From contig JAMCXS010000028.1 of NCBI GenBank assembly GCA_023474345.1, forward strand, positions 1 through 64,000: 64,000 nucleotides of DNA, read 5' to 3'. The notes under the pieces are model-generated. The model did not search any database. It had not been told where the DNA came from and was given only the letters and a program-made list of their open reading frames with translations. Positions 1 through 6,567 of this stretch are shown here, one piece after another. Made by a program: the position numbers and the translations under genes. Source of the stretch: Acidobacteriota bacterium. GTDB lineage: Bacteria; Acidobacteriota; Terriglobia; UBA7540. How positions within the stretch are numbered: the stretch's first letter is position 1; every line of letters starts with the position of its first letter.

Positions 1-126
1 CCATTGGCGAAAGGCGACACGAACCTCCAGTCTTTACGGGCTTAAGTCACGGAACCGCCGTATGCGGACCCGCATGTACGGTGGTGTGGGAGGGGAGGAG
101 CCGTGAGGCTTCCCCCCTATCCCGAT
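1..126 (+). mobile_element. 3' end of a group II intron (domains V and VI)
   Basis: The first 126 bases carry the characteristic end of a bacterial group II intron. At about 53-86 the sequence CCGCCGTATGCG, a GACC loop and CGCATGTACGGTGG fold into the short domain V hairpin with its small internal bulge. At about 87-123 a second hairpin (a G-rich arm, AGCC-GTGA-GGCT, a C-rich arm interrupted by A/T) matches domain VI with its branch-point A. The intron would end at about CCCGAT (126). The intron-encoded reverse transcriptase should lie just outside the window to the left. Group II introns are ribozyme retroelements. What is seen is the structure; the class and the exact 3' boundary are inferred. 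Confidence 0.8.
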
Positions 127-260
127 TTGAAGAGCACGTTATAGCTGGCGTTGGAATTGAAGGGCGGGTCGAGGTAGATCAGGTCCACGCTTTCCGTGGC
201 CACGTGCTCGCGGAGGATGCCGAGGTTGTCGCCGAAATAGAGCTTGTTTTTCCAGTCCAT
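127..260 (-). pseudogene. 5' fragment of a site-specific DNA methyltransferase gene, interrupted by the group II intron
   Basis: Too short for the ORF track. Reading leftwards from the ATG at 260 gives about 45 codons that include LYFGDNLGILREHV and DLIYLDPPFNSNASYNVLF. This is the N-terminus of the N6_N4_Mtase family (adenine or N4-cytosine DNA methyltransferases, as in type III modification subunits), with the catalytic DPPF motif intact. The homology stops at about 127-130, where the intron begins. In the same frame the antisense intron supplies a stop codon a few residues later. The intron is in opposite orientation to the gene, so it cannot be spliced from the methyltransferase mRNA. The rest of the gene may lie beyond the intron, outside the window. 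Confidence 0.7.
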
Positions 261-363
261 TTGCGCAGAAGCATAGCACAGTCGGTGCTAACCGCGCACA
301 TCGCAAACGCCGTGATGCATTCGTCACCCCGCTACAGCAAACGACGCTATGTCCTGGATGCCT

Positions 364-1191
364 CTATCGCTTGGCGCTTTCGTAGCACCCGAGCACGCGC
401 AGGAACGTTGTGACTTCCTGCAAATGCTCCAGGGCCTTCTGGCAGGGCGGTTTGTTCACGTTCCCGACAAAATCCAGGTAAAAGAAATATTCCCAGGGTC
501 TGCCGCGCAGAGGCCTTGATTCCATTTTTGTCAGGTCGATGTCCCGCAGGGCAAAGACGCTCAGGCATTTAAAAAGAGCCCCGGGAGCGTTGGCAGTTGA
601 GAAAACAATGGAAACCTTATTGGCTCGGGGCGAAATATGGGGCTTTTTTGAAAGCAGGAGGAAACGAGTGAAATTTTCGTGGTGGTCTTCAAGATGTCGC
701 TGAAGAATGCGCGCGCCATAGACCCCGGCCGCAATCCGGCTGGCGATGGCGGCAGAGTCGGCGGGCCGTTCGTCGGCCAGCATCTTGACGCTGCCGGCGG
801 TGTCATAGAATGGAATTTTCTGAAACTTGGGGTGGCGCGAGAAGAACCGGCTGCATTGGGCGAGCGCCACCGGATGCGAATAGACGCGCCGCAGATTCCG
901 CAACGTAGTGCTGGGAAAGGCGATCAAGTTATGGACAATCCGGAGGTTAACTTCCTTTACGATGTGAAGATCGTTTTGGAGCAGAAGATCGTAGTTTTCA
1001 TAGATTGAGCCGGCAAGAGTGTTTTCGATCGGCACCAGGCAGAGGGAAGCTTTCCTTTTTGCCACGCTTTGGAATGCCGCTTCGAAAGTCTCGCAAGGCA
1101 ACACCTGGATGTCCCGGCCCAGCAGTTTGTACGCGGCTTCTTCGCTGAAAGCGCCCCGTTCACCTTGAAAGGCAACCACTTCATTGCTCAT
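364..1191 (-). CDS. pheA: prephenate dehydratase
   Basis: Converts prephenate to phenylpyruvate, the committed step of phenylalanine synthesis. The 275-residue length is normal for the monofunctional PDT-ACT enzyme without chorismate mutase. The catalytic domain covers about residues 4-185, with FQGERGAFSE at the start, VPIENTLAGS (families usually have VPIENS) and the catalytic TRF at 175-177 in HHENFTRF. An ACT regulatory domain follows at about 192-270, with the ESRP motif at 224-227 that belongs to the phenylalanine-binding site, so feedback inhibition is expected. A GAGGAG sequence sits about 13 bases before the ATG. It lies 81 bp downstream of the TetR gene on the same strand. No other aromatic-pathway gene is adjacent. 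Confidence 0.95.
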   Translation of the reverse strand: MSNEVVAFQGERGAFSEEAAYKLLGRDIQVLPCETFEAAFQSVAKRKASLCLVPIENTLAGSIYENYDLLLQNDLHIVKEVNLRIVHNLIAFPSTTLRNLRRVYSHPVALAQCSRFFSRHPKFQKIPFYDTAGSVKMLADERPADSAAIASRIAAGVYGARILQRHLEDHHENFTRFLLLSKKPHISPRANKVSIVFSTANAPGALFKCLSVFALRDIDLTKMESRPLRGRPWEYFFYLDFVGNVNKPPCQKALEHLQEVTTFLRVLGCYESAKR

Positions 1192-1272
1192 AGGGAAGCT
1201 AAATCTCCTCGTTCAGGTCTTGAAAGCATGTGATGCTATCATGCCGGGTGAGAAGGAACAATGCCGCGACGG

Positions 1273-1896
1273 CTAAGTGCCGGATGGAGGAGAGGGAAGC
1301 GCGGCGCCTCCGAGCAAACCTCTGAAAAAGAAGTCGACGCAGGCCTGAGTCAGTTCACTTTGGCCAATTGCCCCTTCAGGACGGTACCACTGATAAAGCC
1401 AATTGATAATTCCTAAAAGATTGAACGCCGCGAGAGTTGGGGAGATCAGCGGTTTGCGGCCGGAGCATTCCTGGACCTGCGCAATCAGATCCTCGAGATA
1501 ATAAATATAGGACTTCTTGCGCGCGTTGATTTTCTTGCGCAACGCCCCTTTCAGTGAACGATTTTCATGCAGGATCACCGTAATCTCCAGATCCCGGGCA
1601 CGAACAACTAAATCGATGTGGCGAATGATGGTTTGCCGGAGTTTTTCACAAGGATCCTCGATCCCCTTGATTTTTTCGAGGACGTCCTCATCAAGAATAT
1701 CCATGCCATAGTTCATGATTTCGAACAGCAGGCGGTCTTTGCTGCCCACGTGGTGGTAGAGTCCTGCCTTGGTGAGACCTACCGCCTTGGCAATGTCCTG
1801 CATGGAGGCGCCATCGTAGCCTTTTTCATAAAATACCCGCGCGGCAATCCGGCAAATCTCGCGCAGCTTCTGTTTGGAATTAACCGTTTCGGACAT
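1273..1896 (-). CDS. TetR/AcrR-family transcriptional regulator
   Basis: One-component repressor. The N-terminal helix-turn-helix is clear: ICRIAARVFYEKGYDGASMQ followed by DIAKAVGLTKAGLYHHVGSK, the recognition-helix signature of the family. The C-terminal two-thirds is an all-alpha ligand and dimerisation domain of the kind seen in fatty-acid or acyl-CoA responsive TetR proteins, but the ligand cannot be read from sequence. The ORF track begins at a GTG four codons upstream; I prefer the ATG at 1896, though neither has a strong ribosome-binding site. Two palindromes just upstream (1918-1929 and 1972-1986) suggest autoregulation. The target genes are unknown: the downstream neighbour is pheA and the upstream gene, some 500 bp away, is a secreted glycosidase-like protein. 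Confidence 0.88.
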   Translation of the reverse strand: MSETVNSKQKLREICRIAARVFYEKGYDGASMQDIAKAVGLTKAGLYHHVGSKDRLLFEIMNYGMDILDEDVLEKIKGIEDPCEKLRQTIIRHIDLVVRARDLEITVILHENRSLKGALRKKINARKKSYIYYLEDLIAQVQECSGRKPLISPTLAAFNLLGIINWLYQWYRPEGAIGQSELTQACVDFFFRGLLGGAALPSPPSGT

Positions 1897-1917
1897 TGCA
1901 CTTATCACACGTTATCT

Positions 1918-1929
1918 CTGTGCGCACAG
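1918..1929. promoter_or_regulatory. perfect palindrome in the leader of the TetR gene, candidate operator
   Basis: CTGTGCGCACAG is a perfect 12-bp palindrome about 21 bp upstream of the preferred ATG of the TetR gene. TetR proteins commonly repress their own promoters through such sites. The assignment is by position and symmetry only. Confidence 0.35.
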
Positions 1930-1971
1930 TCTACCACATCTGGGGCGAAGGCCGGGAAAATGACTTGACAA

Positions 1972-1986
1972 TTCAGATCGACTGAA
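1972..1986. promoter_or_regulatory. interrupted palindrome upstream of the TetR gene, candidate operator
   Basis: TTCAG-ATCGA-CTGAA has perfect 5-bp arms around a 5-bp centre, a spacing typical of TetR-family operators. It lies about 75 bp upstream of the regulator start and overlaps a TTGACA-like hexamer on the + strand at 1965-1970. Function is inferred from symmetry and location. Confidence 0.35.
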
Positions 1987-2067
1987 AGCTGTAAGACGCG
2001 AACGAGTCCGGTGATCAGGGGAACAGGGAGACCGCAACGGGGAGAGTTGGCGGGAGGATTAAGGGCG

Positions 2068-2168
2068 TTGCAAAATATCGTTCTTTCCTGTGGCGGCGCT
2101 CCACCCGGCGCCGAAAACCGCCGGTGGGGACGCGAGCGCTACAGCCAAGGGTGTCCGATATTTTGCAA
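2068..2168. repeat. 101-bp intergenic element with perfect 13-bp terminal inverted repeats
   Basis: TTGCAAAATATCG at 2068-2080 is matched exactly by its reverse complement CGATATTTTGCAA at 2156-2168. Between them is a GC-rich core (2089-2144) that begins TGTGGCGGCGCTCC and ends GAGCGCTACA, resembling the GTAGCG-type palindromic repeats found elsewhere in this window. AT-rich inverted ends around a GC-rich core suggest a small non-autonomous mobile element or a large cruciform. The 72-residue minus-strand ORF that spans it (2015-2233) resembles nothing and is treated as spurious. Confidence 0.5.
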
Positions 2169-2305
2169 GGCTCCTTGAGGGATGCTCCAGATGGATTCTG
2201 AAGGCAGCCTGGAAGGCTAACAGCGCAGGCCAAATCGGACTTTTAAAAACCGCCGCAATAGGACTATGATACGTGGCTCTGAGTTACTGGCAGGTGTTCA
2301 ATCAA

Positions 2306-2327
2306 TTTGGCACAGTCGTTTGCCAAA
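2306..2327. promoter_or_regulatory. palindrome TTTGGCA-N8-TGCCAAA, candidate operator of the glycosidase-like gene
   Basis: Perfect 7-bp inverted arms are separated by 8 bp, about 110 bp upstream of the ATG at 2439. It could bind a dimeric regulator controlling the glycosidase-like gene. It also resembles a sigma-54 site (TGGCAC...TTGC), but the GG and GC are 11 rather than 10 bases apart, so that reading is not favoured. Confidence 0.3.
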
Positions 2328-2438
2328 GAAAGGGATGGCGAGGCCTAATTCCAAGGGAAAGTTGAAAGCCGGTATTGCTCGGCAAAGCGCTGTAAGGGTC
2401 AGGCGAGGATCGTTCAATCTTTTTCAGGGGACACAAGT

Positions 2439-4262
2439 ATGAAGAACAAAACCTTCGCAATTCTACTTGGCTGTGTGTTGTGGATCGGCGTGGCAGGAAC
2501 CGGGCGGACGCAAACTCTGCCGCCGGCGATTAAGCCCGAAGTATCTCAGCTCCCGAATTGGCTGCGCCAGGGCAAGTTTCGCTTCGCAAGGTTTGATGGT
2601 GGTCCAATCGAGGTGCAAAAGACCCGGCGGTCGGCCTGGGGAATGCGTTTTACCCCCGACGAACAAAAGGTGCTGGGAAACGTGTACAGCGAGGACGTCT
2701 ACGCGCGCCGCATGGTGGACCTGTTGGTCAAGGCTCATGTGAATTTTGTTTGGGTGACTTATAGCGTGGGCTTTTCCTGGGACGACGAGGCGCCGCAACG
2801 CGCCCTGGTCCGCGAAGTTACGCGCATGTTGCACGAGCATGGAATCAAAGTCGCTGCGTATATGTGCGCGGTCAGCATCTTCTGGCAGAGCATGTTCCGG
2901 GATGTGCCGCAGTCGGTGCGGTGGATCATGTTTGATCCAAGCGGGCTGCCGTATCGCTACTCCGGCGGGCGCGATGCCTTGCGCTTTATCGCCGACCTCA
3001 ACAATCCCGGATGGGTGCAATATCAGGAAAAACGAGTAGGCGGAATTATCGACGACGGCTTGGACGCCATCTTTTTCGACAATACGGGGGCTCCTGAGTG
3101 GGCCAGCAACGAGGCCGTGGCGAACTTTTTCACCAAGATCCGCGAGTACATCCACTACCAAAAGAAATCCGACATTCCGCTATTCTCGAATTTTGGGCTC
3201 TCACCCTCCCGCGCCGCACTGAACCGCTACATGGACTTTACTTTCGACGAGGGCTGGCGAGAGCCGGGCGTTTGGGGCCAGGAATGGAATGTTTCCAATA
3301 TCCGGCGCACCCGGTACCTGCACGGGTTGCTTCCGGCCGGGAAACCTCTGGTCACTGAGTACTCGATTTTTCATAAAGGCGACCGTTCAACTGCATTCCT
3401 TAAACCTCGGTCGGAGAAACTGGCGATCGCCGAAGCTGCGACGTTTGGATCGACCTATACGTGGGACATGGAAGGGCCGTTTGACGCAGGCCTGATTAAT
3501 GGCAAGCCTGAGGCACTCGACTCGTGGGCAGCCATCGGCCAATATAACGGTTTCCTTGCGAACCACGAACCCCTTTACGTGGGAGCTGCCAACGTGACGC
3601 CGGTGGTGGTTTTGCTGCCCGATGACTTAAAGGCAGGCTTTGTCTGGAGCAAGGACCAGTTGTTGGATTTTCTTTCCAGCCGCAGCGTCTTGTACGGAAT
3701 CAAGCTTGCCCAAAGCGTGAATGCGCGCGAATTGGGGAACTACCAGGGCGTCATCGTTCCCGCTTACGACGCGATGTCGGCGGCTGAGAAAGATATGATC
3801 CGCAGCTACGTGGCGGGCGGCGGAAAAGTCTATGTGTTCGGCGCCCCTGCGAATTTGCGCGGGCCGAATCTGGAGGTTTCCGCACCGGAGGTTAAACAGC
3901 AGTTGGAAAGTGACCAGGCTGCGCAAAAGGAAGTTGAAACGAAGATCGCGGCCTTAACCTCCAACGCAACTCACGTTGAGCTGAAAACGGACGCTCATGT
4001 CCTGGCCAATGTCACCTCGGTGCAGAATGGCGACGAACTGGTTCTTCACGTCCTCAATTACGATCCATCCCCTGCCAGGAACGTTCAAGTCCGGCTTTCG
4101 TTGGGTCAACGGTTCAGGAGACTTGCTGGAGGGCGTTTGACGCTGCTTTCACCTGATGCAAACACTGAGGGATTGGAAGGAGTGCGGTGGGAAGGCGACA
4201 CTGTGGAAATGACACTGCCGTCCGTGGATGTTTACTCTGTGATAGCAATACGGGCGAACTAA
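2439..4262 (+). CDS. secreted putative glycoside hydrolase (TIM-barrel protein)
   Basis: 607 residues with a clear Sec signal peptide (MKNKTFAILLGCVLWIGVAG, cleavage near residue 25). Residues of about 85-330 read like an alpha-amylase-type (beta/alpha)8 barrel: a helix-strand pattern around HVNFVWVTYSVGFSWD, HEHGIKVAAYMCAVS and GLDAIFFDNTGAPEW, where the acidic FFDN is at a barrel strand end. Residues of about 390-490 resemble the glutamine-amidotransferase-like domain often attached to beta-galactosidase-type barrels (GVIVPAYDAMSAAEK, YVAGGGKVYVFGAP), followed by a beta-sandwich tail. It is probably a periplasmic or extracellular polysaccharide enzyme, but I cannot name substrate or family with confidence. 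It stands alone, with no transporter or second glycosidase beside it. Confidence 0.7.
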   Translation: MKNKTFAILLGCVLWIGVAGTGRTQTLPPAIKPEVSQLPNWLRQGKFRFARFDGGPIEVQKTRRSAWGMRFTPDEQKVLGNVYSEDVYARRMVDLLVKAHVNFVWVTYSVGFSWDDEAPQRALVREVTRMLHEHGIKVAAYMCAVSIFWQSMFRDVPQSVRWIMFDPSGLPYRYSGGRDALRFIADLNNPGWVQYQEKRVGGIIDDGLDAIFFDNTGAPEWASNEAVANFFTKIREYIHYQKKSDIPLFSNFGLSPSRAALNRYMDFTFDEGWREPGVWGQEWNVSNIRRTRYLHGLLPAGKPLVTEYSIFHKGDRSTAFLKPRSEKLAIAEAATFGSTYTWDMEGPFDAGLINGKPEALDSWAAIGQYNGFLANHEPLYVGAANVTPVVVLLPDDLKAGFVWSKDQLLDFLSSRSVLYGIKLAQSVNARELGNYQGVIVPAYDAMSAAEKDMIRSYVAGGGKVYVFGAPANLRGPNLEVSAPEVKQQLESDQAAQKEVETKIAALTSNATHVELKTDAHVLANVTSVQNGDELVLHVLNYDPSPARNVQVRLSLGQRFRRLAGGRLTLLSPDANTEGLEGVRWEGDTVEMTLPSVDVYSVIAIRAN

Positions 4263-4451
4263 GGACGTATCTGCTCAACACTGTGACCAGAGGAATGCCT
4301 AATTAGCCGGTTTTACAATGGATTAGCGTCCGCACTCGCTTCCGGAAAACCTGATCGCAGCCTTTGTGGTGCATGGTTATGTAAGACCTCATGCCCGCGC
4401 AACATTGTGCATGCGCATGAACTGTCATGCGACCTGGCGCTCAAGGATTAG

Positions 4452-4582
4452 CAGGTTGCTGAAAAAGTCCTGGAAGTAGCTTCGATGAGTCCATTTCATG
4501 CTGCTAACTTATTGATTTTCGGTTCGAGCGAGCGATAAATTTGGCAGCTTATGGGCCGCGAAAAGAGTTTTTCAGCAACCTG
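4452..4582. mobile_element. 131-bp MITE with 15-bp terminal inverted repeats and a TTAG target duplication
   Basis: CAGGTTGCTGAAAAA at 4452-4466 is matched perfectly by TTTTTCAGCAACCTG at 4568-4582. Both outer edges are flanked by the tetranucleotide TTAG (4448-4451 and 4583-4586), a direct duplication. The GTTGCTGAAAAA type of end is common among insertion sequences of the IS5/IS1182 type, and IS5-group elements prefer YTAR targets giving 4-bp duplications, which TTAG fits. The interior (about 100 bp) has no coding capacity, so it would need a transposase encoded elsewhere. The 95-residue ORF at 4541-4828 starts inside the element and is not considered real. Confidence 0.65.
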
Positions 4583-4802
4583 TTAGGCAAGATGCGAACT
4601 CGGGCAAGCATTTACAAGTTCAAGGCATTTTGCTGGCGCATCCAGGAAATCTTAAAAGTGACCGATAAGAGACTTTCCCCGTCATTAGGGCACTTCTTCG
4701 CAAAGCATTGCGTCATCCTTCCGGATGGCTTTGACCGGTCTATTTCGAGGTACTCGTATGAGATGGGGGCGCGGAATTTCAAACGGCGTTTAGTATTACG
4801 GA

Positions 4803-4880
4803 CGATTACGCCAGTACGGAATGCGTAAAAAGAAGGTCGCGCGGATGCTTGGAGTTGCGCGCAGCAAGCTGTACTTTTAA
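4803..4880 (+). pseudogene. remnant of a Fis-type helix-turn-helix C-terminus
   Basis: Just after the MITE, one frame ends RQYGMRKKKVARMLGVARSKLYF before a TAA at 4878-4880. This matches the C-terminal Fis-like HTH of sigma-54 activators (compare RKDAARMLNISVRALQYKM in the intact activator at 10036-11178). Upstream the frame is closed by a stop within about 10 codons and no AAA+ domain is present, so only the tail survives. The remnant is short and the call rests on pattern alone. Confidence 0.35.
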
Positions 4881-5666
4881 TTAACCAGTTGCAGATGAGT
4901 TGCGCAGATGTGTTGACTTACTGACGCGGTGTCCTAACTGGTACGACCCATGTGGTTTACTGATCGGCATTATTGTTCCCATCCTTATGGCGTCAAAGCA
5001 AGGTAATCGTTATGATATTATTCGGCTATTTACTTGTTGCTTCAAATTTTCCATGTTAGTTATTTAACTATACAGAAGTGTCGAGCTGATATACACGTGC
5101 TGGTTAACACCTCAACCGCGGAACTCAAGAGAAAGTCCACGCTCTGGCGGATGCCCGAATCGGCCCCTGCTTGGCAAGGAGGGAATACGAAGGTTGAGAG
5201 GTTTTGATAATCGTTTTCCGGGGTAAGAGCAAGGGCGCAAACATCCTGTTTCTTCCCGACGTTGCGGTGGGGAGGTGGCAAGGGGAGCCGTTAGTCAGCT
5301 TTGAGTATTCGGGGACAAACGGCCTTAATTCTTGCGGGACCGTTAACTGTGACCATCAAGGATGAAGAATAATAGCTCAGAAGGAGGGCGGTGGAATCTA
5401 AGTCTGCTGGGAGAGACCCTTTTAGCGAGGGAAAGTTGGGGGCTGGTTCTTACCATGTGAGTGTAAAGAGGCATCTGTCGGAGGGCTCGACAAGGGGATC
5501 ACGGAGTGCTCACTGGGGTTTGTAGTCGTGAAGAGATTTAATTGAGCGTTCGCTGTTGAGCGCGACCGGTCGTTTGGAGTGCTGGGCGGACGCCAGGGCA
5601 AAGTTGACATTTTAGGTACGCTAAGCGCGAGGCAGAGGGGGGCTGCTTTCGACGGAGGAAGCGACG
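4881..5666. other. gene-poor intergenic region
   Basis: About 790 bp between the HTH remnant and rsbS. ORFs in the track here (5060-5281, 5422-5610, 5538-5774 and 5579-5860) have no recognisable motif and no convincing ribosome-binding site. Base composition at about 4990-5080 is noticeably more AT-rich than the coding DNA. No promoter for rsbS could be picked out with confidence. Confidence 0.4.
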
Positions 5667-6038
5667 ATGATCCGAATCTGCCACCTTGCGATGTACCTTA
5701 TCGTAACTATTCTTTCCCCTCTCTCGGATGGAGAATTCCTGGATCTGCAGAACAACCTGAACAAACAAATCCAAGCATCACGATCACAAGCGGTGGTTAT
5801 GGATGTCAGCGGGTTGGACGTGATGGACTCATTCACGTGCCGAACCCTGAGCGACCTTAGCTGCCGGATGAAGGCACAAGGAAAAGAAACTGCAATCATC
5901 GGTATCCACCCTGAAATTGAAGAATCGATGAAGCGTTTTGGGTTGAGGCTTGAGCATGCCGCTATCGCCACAAACCTGGAAGAAGGGCTGGCGGTGTTAG
6001 GCAGGAGGATTGCGACCAAACGTCATGGCAGCAACTAG
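5667..6038 (+). CDS. rsbS: RsbS-like STAS-domain stressosome protein
   Basis: 123 residues forming a single STAS domain. In RsbS/RsbT switches, RsbS holds the kinase RsbT; phosphorylation of RsbS by RsbT releases it. The diagnostic stretch is AVVMDVSGLDVMDSFTCRTL at about 42-61; the serine in MDSF (Ser55) aligns with the phosphorylatable serine of the IDSF/VDSF motif in Bacillus RsbS. ETAIIGIHPEIEESMKRFGL and LEEGLAVLG complete the fold. A GGAGG sequence lies 8 bases before the ATG. The 3' end overlaps rsbT. No RsbR-type co-antagonist, the usual second structural component of a stressosome, is encoded in the window. Confidence 0.85.
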   Translation: MIRICHLAMYLIVTILSPLSDGEFLDLQNNLNKQIQASRSQAVVMDVSGLDVMDSFTCRTLSDLSCRMKAQGKETAIIGIHPEIEESMKRFGLRLEHAAIATNLEEGLAVLGRRIATKRHGSN

Positions 6039-6441
6039 TTATCACCGTGAAGTGAGGGTGCCAGTGAGATCTGACTTGGACGTCCTAAAGGCGCGTCAAG
6101 ACGGGCGAGAAATGGCCCGTGAGTTGGCTTTTATCTCGGCCGATTCAACATTGGTCGCGACAGCAATTTCTGAATTGGCGCGCAACATCATCCAGTATGC
6201 TGGTCAGGGAGAGATTATTATTACTGCTGCCGAGGAAGGCGCAAGGCGCGGGATCATTATTGTGGCACACGATGATGGGCCGGGTATCCCCAACATTTCG
6301 GAGGCCATGCAGGATGGTTATTCCACTTCTGGAGGGCTTGGATTAGGTCTTCCCGGAGTAAGACGGTTGATGGACGAGTTTGAAATCTTTTCTGAAGTGA
6401 ATGCAGGGACAACTGTCAGAGTGAAAAAGTGGTTGCGTTAG
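6025..6441 (+). CDS. rsbT: RsbT-like serine/threonine kinase (GHKL switch protein)
   Basis: A GHKL-fold anti-sigma-factor-type kinase that phosphorylates RsbS and, when released, normally activates RsbU. The match to Bacillus RsbT motifs is strong: ISELARNIIQYAGQGEI (N box), HDDGPGIPNISEAMQDGYST, SGGLGLGLPGVRRLMDEF (G boxes) and the C-terminal VKKWLR. The ORF track starts at a TTG (6010); I prefer the ATG at 6025, which overlaps rsbS by 14 bases and has AGGAGG about 16 bases upstream, so translation is probably coupled. The next gene, 126 bp on, carries an RsbU_N-like segment that could be its binding partner. Confidence 0.92.
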   Translation: MAATSYHREVRVPVRSDLDVLKARQDGREMARELAFISADSTLVATAISELARNIIQYAGQGEIIITAAEEGARRGIIIVAHDDGPGIPNISEAMQDGYSTSGGLGLGLPGVRRLMDEFEIFSEVNAGTTVRVKKWLR

Positions 6442-6567
6442 GGTTCGACTGATAACGCAAGGCTCGAACGCGTAGGGTCCTAGTCAAGAGAGGCTCGGGG
6501 GGGCGGGGGTTGACGATCATGAGCGGCCCTCGGGGACCAGGGGGCGTAATGAGTTTTCGAGGTTAAG

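Noticed and set aside
1273-1896. TetR protein as regulator of the mdtABC efflux pump
   Set aside because: It is about 17 kb from the pump genes, and no shared operator was found upstream of mdtA.
2015-2233. 72-residue minus-strand ORF
   Set aside because: Spans the inverted-repeat element and reads like translated repeat; no start signal.
2309-2323. sigma-54-like TGGCAC...TTGC sequence
   Set aside because: GG to GC spacing is 11 rather than the required 10 bases; it is better explained as part of a palindrome.
4541-4828. 95-residue ORF after the glycosidase-like gene
   Set aside because: It starts inside the MITE and runs across its end; no motif.
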